A stretch of DNA of 64,000 nt from positions 107,053,842 through 107,117,841 of the forward strand of contig OZ022500.1 of NCBI GenBank assembly GCA_963989385.1, read 5' to 3'. Below, in pieces: positions 10,300 through 22,012 of the stretch (its first letter is position 1; each line of letters opens with the position of its first letter). The notes beneath the pieces are model-generated. The model was not told the DNA's origin, made no database searches, and was given only the letters and a program-made list of their open reading frames with translations. Both the position numbers and the translations under genes were made by a program. The DNA is from Ctena decussata. Lineage: Eukaryota; Mollusca; Bivalvia; Lucinida; Lucinidae.

Positions 10300-11540
10300 T
10301 TAAAATGCAAACACTTCCCACCACTTATGGATCCAAAGGAATTTATAATGCAAACACTGGCAACCACCTATGAATCGTAAGGTGTTTATAATGCAGAGTC
10401 TACTATCCATCTCTGGATCCTTAGATATGTATAATACAAACACTATTGACCATCTATGGATCCTAAGGAATTTATAATGCAAAAACTACCTACTATATGC
10501 TCCAGGCTCTGGAATATCCCTTGAAAATAGAATCAGATAAATCTGTTATAGACGTTTGCTAACTAGCCTCTAATAGCATAAGAAAACAGAGAGCTCCTAT
10601 ACAGCTTGTAAAATTTTTCAACATCAAACAGTTTGACCACTGTTTCGCAGCACAATGCCACTTTTAGTAAAGTAACAGTTATAGCTGCTCATCAGCCATC
10701 TACGTAAACAAACAATTAAATGCTGAAAAGTTCACCAGAATTTGAACTTGTAGGCTGTGGACAAAAGTGTACCAACCATCTATGGATCCTAAAGAATTTA
10801 TAATGCAAACACTATCAACCATCTATGGATACTGAGGTATTTATAATGCAAACACTTCCCACCATCTATGGATTGCAAGGTGTTTATAATGCAAACACTA
10901 CCACTCATCTATCGATCCTAAGATGTTTATAATGAAAACGCTACCAACCATCAAACGATTCTGAAGTATTTATAATTCAATCACTACCAAACCATATATG
11001 GATACCTGAGGTATTTATAATGCAAACAATACCAACCATCTATGGATACTAAGGTACTTATAATGCTAACACTATCAACCACTACGGATACTGAGGTGTG
11101 TATAATGCAAACACTACCACAAATCTATCAATCCTGAAGTATTTATAATGCAATCACTACCAACCATCTATGGATGCCCGAGGTATTTAAAATGCAAACA
11201 ATACCAACCATCTATGGATACTAAGGTAGTTATAATGCAAACACTATCAAGTATCAACCATTTACAGATACTGAGGTGTTTGTAATGTAAACACTTCCCA
11301 CCATCTATGGATCCTTATGTGTTTATAATACAAACACTTCCAGCCATCTATGGATTGTAAGGTGATTTTAATGCAAACTCTGCAACGCTACAATAATCCA
11401 TTTATCCTAAGGTGTTTGTACTGCAAACACTACCAACCATCTATGGATTGTAAGGTGTTTACAATGCAAACACTTCCAACAATCTATGGATACACTACCT
11501 ATTATCTGTGAATACTGAGGTGTTTATAATGCAAACACTG
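10300..11540 (+). repeat. Minisatellite of about 47 bp, degenerate
   Basis: Repeated unit: 'accaaccatctatggatcct', then 'aaggtatttataatgcaaac' and 'act'. About four units lie at 10300-10496 and about sixteen at 10773-11540; 10497-10772 between them is unrelated. Units differ at many sites, so the array is old. Confidence 0.92.
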
Positions 11541-11658
11541 TTCTGGATGAACTGCATGGGTGTACAGGCTTATCTGTTTCCCCTCATTTGTACATAACTC
11601 AGAAGCTATCTACTGACCACATAAGACTACCAATAATGGGCCTAATTGGTGGGAATTA

Positions 11659-11762
11659 CCCAGCAGGCACACAAGGTTGAATCAATATTGAATCAATCAA
11701 TAATTCAATGTCATGATGTTGAATCAAGGTTGATTCAATATTGATTCAACCTTGTGTGCCCA
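11659..11762. repeat. Inverted repeat with GCACACAAGGTTGAATCA ends
   Basis: Left arm at about 11669, GCACACAAGGTTGAATCAAT; right arm ATTGATTCAACCTTGTGTGC ending at 11759. A small foldback/MITE; CCAG and CAGTGGGAA flanks are partly symmetrical. Confidence 0.7.
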
Positions 11763-12078
11763 GTGGGAACATGGAGCCATGTATAGCGATATGACTTAGC
11801 TGTTTAAAAGTGCTCAGCTCCTTCATGCAAGCCTACTTTATAATAAAAAATGAACTGTGTATGTGCTGATCAGACAACAATAGTATATTACTTAACCAAG
11901 CAGATTAAGTTATTAGTCACATGTGAGCTGTGGAATGTAAAACTATCTTAAGGCAAATGTTGCATATGCAGACCACACCATGCATGTGTAGTTTAGACTA
12001 GAGTGAAGTACATGTTTGCTGTTTAAAATTTACAAGCTGCAATTATATAACCACCATATTTCTTTGATTGTGTGTGTG

Positions 12079-12130
12079 TGGGGGCGGGGGGGGGGGGGGG
12101 GGGGGGGGGGGGGTGGGGGGGGGGGGGGGA
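12079..12130 (+). repeat. Poly-G tract
   Basis: About 50 bases almost entirely G, interrupted by one C and one T. Length may be affected by assembly error. Confidence 0.9.
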
Positions 12131-12856
12131 GACAGGGAGAAGGAGCAGGGTTCCCTTCTAAAACAATCCCAAAAATCTAGATCCATCTTAGAGAAAAGAA
12201 TGGGTTTTGTGGCTTTTTTAGGAGGGAACACCCCATCTCAATATAGAATTTCATGGATTTAGATATTTGGGGGTCATTCTAGTTCCTACGATTACATCAT
12301 ACAGTCTTGTAATGTCTGGGCATGCCCTTATCAGACCATATATACACACAGGCTAGTCTGCAAAATTTAATGTCCCTTAAGGAGGCTGCCTGACAATGTG
12401 GTTTTAATACATAGAAAGAAACTATATTGAATGCTGAGATGAATTTTTTTTGGCTGATAAAATGCACACTGCAAAAGCTCTGCCTTTGGTTAAATATGAC
12501 AGTGTCTTTTTGCATGCAATATGTCTGAAAACACGTTTAACATCTCATTAACGAATGACATCGTCAGTTTTAAAGGACCAGGCCCCAAGTTACTAGGAAG
12601 GAAGCACAGGACAAAATGTATATTAAGCCAATCACAGCACACAACATGTGGGACTACTTATCAATACAAATAAAACAATGTATAATTCAGCCATTTTTCT
12701 GTGCTAGTGACCCACTGAAAAATGAGGTGATGAGGAAGTGATCCAAGACAGTCCTTGAATCAAAGAAAATATGACGACATGGAAGCTGTCTGCGTGAGAA
12801 ATAATTTCCTATTACATGAGAGAATACAACAAACAAGGAAACTATTCCGTGACATT
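12131..12856. other. Non-genic; one family K fragment
   Basis: Contains 'aacaatcccaaaaatctaga' (12162-12181), a phrase also at about 16768, 57052 and, diverged, 58470, so a further dispersed repeat. Nothing else recognised; the 60-70 codon frames here are not credible. Confidence 0.5.
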
Positions 12857-13063
12857 TAACCCTTAAAGCGCCAAAAATTAAAACAGTTAAATTTGCAAAC
12901 AGTGTAGATCCAGATGGGGTGGCTCATAATGAGCCACCTCATCTGAATCTACACTGTTTGCCCTCTAGTTCGAATTCTCAATATGATATCGCTTATACGA
13001 AACATTTTTTAAATTCTGCAGACGTAAATTTTGTCGTCTGCTTTTTGGCGCATTGAGGGTTAA
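12857..13063. mobile_element. MITE family F
   Basis: Ends TTAACCCTTAAAGCGCCAAA and TTTGGCGCATTGAGGGTTAA. It has a central hairpin GGTGGCTCATAATGAGCCACC inside 'gcaaacagtgtagatc...ctacactgtttgc', and a second hairpin pair GCAGACG/CGTCTGC. Same family as 45972-46183 and 57631-57841. Confidence 0.85.
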
Positions 13064-14160
13064 CACTCTTTTATCATTTTCCTGCATAAACAATGACGAT
13101 AAACAATGATGAGCTACTGTCCTGTGAGGAAATATAACTTATAAAACATCTTAAACTGTATTGGTACGTTATATTTTCAAAAGGCAGACATCTTTGATGG
13201 CGTCCGGTTTGCTTCACTGGTTGACATAACCCTTTTGAAATAAATTCTACTGTTTAAGGACAGATTTTGCTCTGCTTGCAGCAAATTGTCCTTAAGGCCC
13301 CTGTCACAACAAACCAATTCTCAACACGTCCTACCCTGTCCATGGAAAATCGTGAAATGGGCTGTGTTTGGAGTAGAACGTGTAACTTTTGGCGTAAAAT
13401 ATTTAGAAAACAATTCTAGTGTGTGCATAAACAGTCCTCAATATGTCCATCTCATCTGTATCCTGTCCACAGTCCATTCGTATCAAGTTTACATCGGGTC
13501 AGATTAACCATTCACCTTGTGCAGAGACTGTTTCCAAACCGTCCAAGCACGTCCATGGTAGTTAAACCCTCCGAACAACAGCCCTCTCTACAACAGCCAA
13601 TTTTGGGTGTTCCTGATGTTGGCTGTTGAAGAGAGGTTGCACTATACGTCCATCCCGTTTTAAGTACATTGCCTTTCCATCTAATTCCAGAACGGGATGG
13701 TCGCCAGAAAATTTTAAACACGCTCGACATTCTGGGGAATCCTTCCCATCCGAGCCTGTCCATGAGGTTCATAAACAAACCTTTAAATGTTGCTACTACG
13801 TCCATCCCATTCACAAACAGTTTGCTCCTGTTTGACAGCATTTTCAGAACGTAGTGAGAATGAGTTTGGTGTGATGGGAGTATTGAGGGTTGATCCTCAC
13901 TGCCATTTTTCTCCAGGCGAGTTTCTTGAAAAGGGAGGCAAACAAAATGAAAATGGCACAGTTGCTTCCCCAGAAAGTGTATCTGTTCACAATGTTAGAT
14001 CAGAAATACTACAGCAACCTGATCAGGGTCTGCACTGTTTGCCATTCAGACACAACTTTATTATAACATGATAGAGGAGAAGGATAAAGATTTGAGGATT
14101 TATTGTTGTTATGGAAATACACATACTGATTCACAATATTGTTACATAATGCATGATGTG
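13064..14160. other. Non-genic; decayed MITE material
   Basis: 13575-13640 holds an imperfect inverted repeat (ACAGCC...TTTGGG...GGCTGTTGAAGAGAGG). 13905-14060 has family A and 'ctgcactgtttgcc' phrases. Overlapping frames of 60-110 codons on both strands carry no recognisable domain. Confidence 0.5.
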
Positions 14161-14222
14161 CCATATTATATAATATATATATTATTTATATTATTATACA
14201 TATTATATATATATTATACAAG
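14161..14222. repeat. AT-rich palindromic tract
   Basis: Alternating TA/AT runs centred on TATATATATT; self-complementary simple sequence. Confidence 0.8.
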
Positions 14223-15731
14223 AATACTCCAAAAAATATGAATGTTTAGTTGCCTTCTGTGCTAGAATAAAAATTTTCTGCCTTTGCAATTATTGTAGCA
14301 ACTTTCTATTGCCACCAAGAAGTTTTCAGAGGGAAGAAAAACTTCAAAGTTGTATGTGCCACTTTAAAAAATACATGTACATTTTAAATGCCTCAGTTAT
14401 CATACAGCCAAATGTGCCACTTCACACATACACAAGTATTTATATGCCATAATGCATGTACTATTTAATCCTAGTATTATCAGGTCAGTAGTCACATCAT
14501 AAGACTATTATTTGTGTAAACAAAGCCTTGTTTAATAGGAAAATTGTTTATGCCAAAATGTGTATTCCCAGGCTCAATTTTCTTAATAAACTTCCTTCCA
14601 TCAAGTTTTAAGATGCTGACTTTGGTCCTTGCATCTGTTCTTTTTGAGAGTAAAATTGCAAATAATGGGTCAATGTATCCTGTAAAATGCACAAAAAGTG
14701 TGCCATTTCTTCACTTTGATAATTGATTGACAGTGCAATGCGTGTTTTGAAGCAAACTCAGCCCTTTTCATATTTACCTCAAGGGTCAACCCGAAAAGGA
14801 AAAAATTTCTCCTGTAGCAGATTCTTTAAGAGTAGACCCTATTTTGGAGGCTTTCATCATCCAGGGAAGCAAACACAAAGCCAATAAAGTTGTTCCCCTT
14901 TGTAAAAATGGCAAGAAAGCATGAAGGTGTATACAATTACCTTTAACCCTTTTTTGACCAGTGGACTTGTCCATTCTTATCATGCAGATAATCCCATTTC
15001 TAGTTTTAGGGGTTTCTGGTGAATATTTTCACTTTTATTGTACTTTGCATAGAAATTCCTGCAAGCAAACAATGTAGGCCCTGATCAGACGCCGCATTTT
15101 GCGGCGTCTGAACTGGGTCTGCACTGTTTGCATAATGTCCCCAAAACGGGTATCCGGTCTAAAAAGGGTTAATGCAAATTTGAGCCTGCATGTAACTTAT
15201 GCACTCTCAGTTGTTCTTTAAATAAATAACATCCAACAAAGAAATGTACATCTTTTATTGCTTTCACATGACAAAATAAAATCAGCATTTAAAATGTTCT
15301 TATAATGGTGTACAGATATTGTTATCTACAACATGATTTCAGTCAATGCCAACTGTCAACAGATTCACCATTTTGACATGTGAAACAAGCACAGGCACAA
15401 ACCTTTCTGTTGTAGAACTCTAGCTTAAGTACATGTATATGAAGTCTATAGCAGCATATATTCAGTTTTAATTTTAACTAAAGAACCTTAAGCTTCAATT
15501 ACAGGGATCAAGGATTTCATAAGGTGAGGAGGCTCAAAGAGTACTCAGGTGCAATGGTACACTTTCAGGGAAAACAACTTTACATTTTACTTTCTTTGCA
15601 TCTCTTCTCAATGGGAATCAACGGGTTATGTCATCCAGGGAAGCAAATAGGAAGTCACGAAAAATGTTCCCTTAGGTAAAAAATAGCAGAAAAAAAATAT
15701 TAATGGTGTACCTTTTCACTTCAACTTAAAA
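14223..15731. other. Non-genic; two family A MITE copies
   Basis: Family A phrases at 14760-14950 (GGCTTTCATCATCCAGGGAA, 'gcaaacacaaag') and 15535-15725 (CAGGGAAAACAACTTT, 'gtcatccagggaagcaaata'). A hairpin GACGCCGCATTTTGCGGCGTC at 15089-15109 lies between 'gcaaacaatgtagg' and 'tctgcactgtttgc', and the block ends in GGGTTAA. Confidence 0.55.
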
Positions 15732-16566
15732 AACAAGAGTTGTCAGAAGACAACAAAGCGCGCCTTATCTTATGGGTGCCTGATTCTCACAGTCACCAAG
15801 ACCTACAAATATATCAGGTCATCTGCAGTGTCAGACTGAGCCATTATCCCAGGTATATGATGAATACATACTAAATACACCTAAAACATGAAGCAAATCA
15901 CTGAATGATAAAATTTATGTTAGAGTGACCTCAAATTTCCAAATATAATGTTAACCTATAAACAGCTTTGAAGACACAAGGCAAAATCACTGAAACATGA
16001 AATATAGGTCACAGTGATCTATAAATAATATGAGGTCATTCGGGATGTCAGACTGATCCACTATGCCAGATGTGATGTTACTCCATCAAACAGTGCTTGA
16101 AATATAAGACAAAATCACTGGACCATGAACAAAGGTCAAGGGCACAGGTGTCAGCATGGTAGCTTTGCAGCTGCTGCAATTATAGGGATATGCTATTTGA
16201 CCAAGTATCAAGTCCAAGTATCAAGTCTCTTCTGTCAAAGGTTTCATCAAAACTAAAAATTTTGCCTTAAAAACACTGCCAAACAGCAAAGTCAGTCAAC
16301 TGTAACATATAGGTCAGGGACATACAATTGTGTCATGCAGCTGCTGCAGTCATATGGATGTATATATGTACCAAGTATGATGATTGTAACTGCTGTAGTT
16401 TGTAAGATACAGAGTTGAACATGGAGCTAAACGCAATTGTTAATATTGGTTAACCTGATCATGGACGCCGACGAGGACGCTGACGGGTACGCTAACGCTA
16501 ACGCATACTCGGACTACGACGCCGGGGGTATAGCATAAGCTCTCCTTTGCTTTGCAAAGGCGCGCT
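15732..16566 (+). mobile_element. Helentron/pearl-like non-autonomous element
   Basis: Begins AACAAGAGTTGTC with a complementary GACAAC, followed by AAGCGCGCC. Ends with a GACGCCGACG microsatellite and a terminal hairpin GCAAAGGCGCGCT, complementary to the 5' motif. The interior holds three or four diverged units (phrases 'aaatcactg', 'catgaa', 'aggtca'). Same plan as the insert at 5618. Confidence 0.7.
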
Positions 16567-17279
16567 AACTAGGTAAATGCATCTTGGCATATCATTTATA
16601 TCAACTTGTTGAAGCAGTTCTAATGTGGGGTCATTATGAATTATTTTTAATCAATTTACATGTTAAGTATTTATTTTGTTATAGGAAGGGGGGGGGGAGG
16701 GATAACCTCCAATATCTAAATCAGTCTTGTATAATAATGCAAGACAGGGTTTTTTCCATCTAAAACATCCCAAAAATCTAGATCCATTTGTATTTGTTTG
16801 GCAGGGATAACCTCTCTTATAATTGTATAAATATGCTCTCATCATTAGTTGCTCCACTACTCATAAAAGCAGCATCATTGTGTTATCTGTATTTTCCAAT
16901 GAATTTGTTTGTCAATCAGGACACATTCTAAGCTCAACAATGAGATAAAACACCCCAACTAATACTTTCTTAAAGGCAGAGTTCTAAGCTAAATAAGGAA
17001 AGTATTTTATACAGAAAACTAAATTGTATACATATATCAAATCTATTGCAACTGTACATAAGTCTGTGGTGAAAGGCATTCACAATTTGATGACCAGGGT
17101 TAGGTTTGTGTGTATCATATTCACACTTTATGTTATTTTTGATAATAATCTTTTGATATGAGCGTTTGGCATATTCTTGGGTTTTCATACACCTCATCGA
17201 TTTGTACATCCTGGAAAAAGTAACATGTCTTCAAACTGAATATAAAAACCACCCTAGAACTATTGCTCACCTTACAGAG
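16567..17279. other. Non-genic; family K fragment
   Basis: 16680-16800 has a short G run and 'catcccaaaaatctagatcc', as at 12170 and 57060. No gene recognised. Confidence 0.5.
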
Positions 17280-17511
17280 GCTGAGCCGCGACACATGAAA
17301 ACTAACAATGTGGTTGTGCACCCAGTGCAGACTCAGATCAGCATAGATATCCACCCAGTCTGATCAGACTCTTTGCTTAAGGCTTAAGGGTCTAAGTTAC
17401 CTCCATGCGGACAGGAAAAGATTCTGATCAAACTGGGTGGATGCCAAGGCTGAACTGAGTCTTGCTGAATGCACATGCCACTTTGTTGGTTTTCTTGTCT
17501 CATGGCTATTT
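17280..17511. mobile_element. MITE family B, diverged
   Basis: TGAGCCGCGACACATGAAAA at the left and CCACTTTGTTGGTTTTCTTG at the right. The inner arms contain CACCCAGTCTGATCAGA and TCTGATCAAACTGGGTGGAT. Long imperfect palindrome. Confidence 0.8.
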
Positions 17512-18899
17512 ATGAAGTTCAAAGCTACTTGTTGGTACAGGCTTGTTTGACTAGCTGATGATTACAAAATGCAATATATAATGCGTAAAAAATATACTAT
17601 GCACAATAAATATAGCATTTTTTTTGTATGTGTCAGATCCACCATATTAGGATTTTATTGTCAATTTACTGCATAAAGATACAAAGGCCGATCATTCGAG
17701 ATGGTCTGGCAGGTAAAAGATTCAAGATTGTTCAATTGTAGCGTTCGAACTACCGTGACGTCAGATTTTATAACCATTGTGTCTGAAGGACATTTTTGAT
17801 CATGCACAAAAGCCAAAACCATAATGAGGCGGCTGGTTTGCTGTTAAAATAAAGGAAAACGCTCTAAAACATTTGAATATGCTACGATTATGAGGTTTAC
17901 AAAATTTGAAAATTTGACGTTTTCCCTTGTTTTTACGGTATCGTCTTAAAAAGTTGTTTCTAATCGGTATTTCTTATATCCCTTTCGAGTATATGATTCT
18001 TTGGTAACTACCAATATGATAACGTAAACAATTTGGAAAGAAAATTCTTCCCGGTTACTGAGCATAAGTCAAAAGTCTCAGACTAACGTCATCATTTTCT
18101 CACAGTTACGTTATACCTCAGTGAAGAAATTTCACAATTAAATTAATCATGGTATGACCTTTAATTTCAGCTTATTGTTTTTATCGGGTTTATCTTCTGC
18201 ATTGCACTGAAGCACCCGTGAATCATTGCACATTGGACGGAATTATAACGTTTTAACGTCAATTGCGCATGCTAAGATTCGTCCATTGTTAAGCTTAACC
18301 ATATCTTTTACACATTCAATAGTTTTGACAAGAAAACTGGGCACAAAAATGATGCGAAAGACCGTACAAAAAAACACATGCTTGCCATGTTTATGTTGCT
18401 TTTCAATGGGTGCGAATTTCGGCTAATGACCCCTTCTGTGCTAATCGCTTTCCCCCAATATCGTTTTTAAAGATGGCTTCTGTAATCTCATGGTATCTTA
18501 AGCCCCAAATACGGTTCCCTTCAATGCAATTTAATTTCGCTCAATGTTGCACTTCAGTAATGAGAAAAACTGCAAAATATAAACAATTTGCTAAATATAC
18601 TTTGCATAGTATAGAATGAATGCATTTTAAATATTGCAAAACAGATTTGACTAGTTATGACATCCAATATTTTGTGGCTTCTAACCATAAAATGAGATCA
18701 TAAGCACATAATGAGCCAGCCTTTGGTAAATAAATAATCATACAATTTGTATAAGATAAAATGTAAAACAAAATAAAATATAATCACATGGCACACAACA
18801 GCTTGTAGAAAAATTAAACATCCAAGATAAAGGTAAAACTATTGTTCACATTTTGATTTGTAGTATTTTCATTGTCAAAGCAAGTTCAATTTAAAGTTG
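17512..18899. other. No feature seen
   Basis: AT-rich sequence. Two short plus-strand frames (18226-18426, 18410-18619) have no domain, splice context or repeat match that I can see. Confidence 0.5.
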
Positions 18900-19133
18900 T
18901 CAATGAGCCGTGTTACATTGCAACAATGAGGCAATTCTGTCATGTGATATTCTTGTCATCCTTCTCATTTAAACAGGGTAATCAGAGACTGCACTGTTGG
19001 CTCTATGGCTTGTGTCAATTCCATAGATGGCTGATGTGATGAGCAAAGGCTCTGATCAGACTGCACTTATGTGCAGTCTGATCACAGCCTTTGCTTGTCA
19101 GCAATGCCACAGTATTGGAAGTGACATTACATT
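18900..19133. mobile_element. MITE family E, diverged
   Basis: Central hairpin GATCAGACTGCACTTATGTG with its complement, followed by 'gcctttgcttgtcagcaatg'; flanks 'catagatggctgatgtgat' and 'ggcaattctgtcatgtgata'. Confidence 0.75.
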
Positions 19134-19512
19134 GCTAAAACACAGTTTTCATATATCACACTGATCACAGAAAACATTATCAGTCACTATTTTCTCACAC
19201 CATAAAAACAATGATCACCTCTTTATACCCAACAATTTTGGTATAAACTATGTATTGCACTGTTTTACCACACTCTACAGATTATTAAATTGATTTCCTG
19301 ATCTTTTAAATTGCACATCCATATGTCCCATCAGAAGATGTTATGTAAAGCTTCATTCAATAGCACAGTGCATATGCTGATCATAATGCTCTTCTACAGG
19401 CAATCTGAGCCCATGGCTCAAAACTAACAATAAACATGAAATTGTGTTTTCAATTGCACTCTTACAGTATGCGAAACCACTGCTATGGTTTACTGAGAAA
19501 ATGCAAGGGTCT

Positions 19513-19769
19513 TTTGATTGATCTGATGCTTAACGTCCACAGTAAACAGCTATGGTCATGTCGGGACAGTCAGTTAAACTAACCACACTATTCCTGGGCA
19601 GGCTTAGACCTCCTAAGCGGTTAACCAGTACTTAGTGCACTTACTTTCACCAGTAACTGTCAACTGCCCTTCTTGAATCAGTGGAAGGAGAAATGAAAGT
19701 ATGTGGCCAGACCGGGTTTCGAACCCAGGACCTCTGACTTATGAGTCAGGTGCCCTACCGATTGCACTG
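19513..19769 (-). mobile_element. tRNA-derived SINE family A, 5'-truncated head
   Basis: Minus-strand copy. B box GGTTTCGAACCC (read on the plus strand) near 19710; tRNA-like loop CTGACTTATGAGTCAG. The first tRNA bases are missing. The body matches the complete copies at 28626, 40375 and 60097. Confidence 0.88.
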
Positions 19770-19800
19770 TGAAAACTCCTAACATTGTTTTAACAAAATA

Positions 19801-20988
19801 TACTCAACAGCAAAAATAACGCATATTTTTCTCTTTGGTATTTTTATGTCAAAATAAAAATCTGCTGAAATTGGCAAAATAGGTAAGATATTTTCAAAGC
19901 ATGGAGTACACTTCATTGCAAACTCATTGAAATTTTGTTTGTTTATTCATGCGTAACGAAAGCGTAAACAATCAAGGGGTCAGTCTCAAAATTCGCAAAT
20001 ACTGATCAGTTAACTCAGTGTCTTGAGCTGAACTGTACCTGGCTCCAAAACGGATGCCCTCTTTATCTAGGACGCAACAATGTCTCAGAAACATCATCAA
20101 GAATTTTCAGCATTGGTTACTCGTTACAAACAAAGTTATGCCCCTTTATGCTAATCCCTTAAAGAACAGGTTTTGCAATATCAAAAGAAACTTTTGTGGG
20201 TTTTTTTTCAGCAAACCGAATTGGAAATGGATTCCAATTCATTTTAAGTAAAAGGGTAAGTGGTCACAATCAAATGGAGTATGCTAACGAAGGGCAGTAA
20301 CTCTGTACGTCCTTCCAATAATGCAACCACAGATTGAACTTTTGGGCGCTGGATCCTTGAAATCACTGGGCAAAATGGAATGATAATCATACTGGATATT
20401 TATCATAAAGGCAGTCTACGGTAAGCAAATCGGGAGACAAGATTTTTTCAAGGAAAACATTTTTATCGGCTTTTAAATTCCGTAACTCAAACCGGAAGTG
20501 AGCAAAATACGTACTCTTTTCAAACCTAATTTTATTTTAAACAGGTCCTCTGCCCATAGCCTTACCCACTTAGAAACCCAAATTACCAGATTTTTCTAAT
20601 AATTTGAAGATTCAGACGATTTTCAAACATTTTGAACAACTTTTGAAAATGCAGATTTTTGCATGTGCGATTTAACTGTATGAAAATCAATTTTTTAAAC
20701 GTTTTATACCGTTTTCCTATTGGTAACATCATGTTGAACTCATGTGCAGCAAAATCGTGTTGATAATTTATTTTTTTGCCACTGTGAGCCAGAAATTTTG
20801 TGATTTTTGCCTTTATGACAAAAATCTTCAAAAATTTTTTGGAAGGATTGCACTGTGACAAGAAAAGACTGCAAAACTTATGGCCACGTCTAGGCGATTC
20901 CCAGTACTAAGTTAAAAGTAAAATATCATTACATTTAATGAGGCAAAACCAGACACTGAAAAATATGCGTTTCTTTTGCTGTTGAGTA
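19801..20988. mobile_element. Non-autonomous DNA transposon, TACTCAACAGC ends
   Basis: Terminal inverted repeats TACTCAACAGCAAAAATAAC and its near complement (GTTTCTTTTGCTGTTGAGTA), each extending to a shared GCATATTTTTC. TA dinucleotides flank both ends (19799-19800, 20989-20990), as in Tc1/mariner-type insertions. The interior has no transposase; the 92-codon minus frame at 20583-20861 is unrecognised. Confidence 0.75.
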
Positions 20989-21551
20989 TATATTAGCACC
21001 TTTGAATTTCAGTGTACTAGAAGACTTAAAGTATGTGAGTCTAATTGCTGACATCACTGGAAATTACTGACATATTTTGTGTCATTTTGAGATGTTAGAC
21101 ATTTCTTAAAGACTCTATTTCTTTCTAAAATTGCTATAAACATGTACATTTATCTGTATACAGTTAAGAATATTGACAGGAGCATAAATGAATTTAAATG
21201 AAAAGAATACTCTGTCAGCAATATTGTGTAAAACTCAAACTCTAGCACTGAACCGTTGTGTAATAATTCACTGTTTGGAGATCAGTTGTAAAGTAAATCA
21301 TATCACAAGCACTCCAAGTAATAATTCACTGTTTGTCAGTAAGTTGCAAGTAGATATATCACAAGCACTCCACACTGTTGGTATGATCTACTTTACAACT
21401 CATCTCCAAACAGTGAATTATTACTCAGCAATTTACTGATAAAACTGATCTATCTCTTATTTCAAAAAAACAGTTTGATTTTTAGATGGTAAAGTATGTA
21501 AATCATTTAGTTCAGAAACATTTCATACCTGCCCATAACTACTCTGAATAC
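20989..21551. other. Non-genic with a repeated inverted phrase
   Basis: 'taataattcactgtttg' occurs at about 21260 and 21320, and its complement 'caaacagtgaattattac' at about 21408. A foldback structure of unknown family. Confidence 0.5.
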
Positions 21552-21795
21552 TGGGATACCATAACGTGAATGGGTAACATGCTATTATGGGAAACAACTT
21601 TTGTAACTTCCTGTTTGCTTCCCTTGAAGACTTAGCCCTTCCAAAAGAGGTCTACTCTTAAAGGAAAGAATTTGCTCCTCTAAATTTTCTCCTCTAGGAG
21701 CAAATTCTTTCCTTTAAGAGTTGACCCCTATTGGAAGAGAGGCAAAACTTAAAATAGCAGAGTTGCTTCCCCTGAAAGCTTACCCATTCACCTTA
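21552..21795. mobile_element. MITE family A, next to the GGCX stop codon
   Basis: Palindrome: ACGTGAATGGGTAACA at the left, ACCCATTCACCTTAA at the right. The core AGGAAAGAATTTGCTCCTCT faces its complement at 21695-21715. Ends 18 bases from the GGCX stop codon, so the GGCX 3' UTR probably runs through it. Confidence 0.8.
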
Positions 21796-21813
21796 AATCT
21801 ATAACATGAAACA

Positions 21814-22012
21814 TCACAGATCTCCCACATATGTATCCTCTTCTAAATTAAAACCAGTCAAACCCTCAGCAGCAACAGCAGGATCAGGTTGTGGAGACTG
21901 CACAGTCTGTTTTAAGCTTTCCTCATATTCAGCAGTAAGTGTAACATTTAAAAACTTGTCAAACGATGATCCCGTCATAAGAGACTTCACAGCTTCAAAT
22001 GTGAACTTCAGA
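21814..22012 (-). CDS. GGCX: GGCX exon 15 (C-terminus and stop)
   Basis: 199 nt including TGA at 21816-21814; acceptor CTTTGCAG. Encodes [18 protein letters not shown] and an acidic tail ending DTYVGDL. Low similarity to human, as expected for the variable C-terminus, but phase and splice sites fit. Confidence 0.8.

Noticed and set aside
10300..11540. CRISPR-like array of regular repeats
   Set aside because: Units are head-to-tail with no unique spacers, and the genome is eukaryotic. It is a minisatellite.
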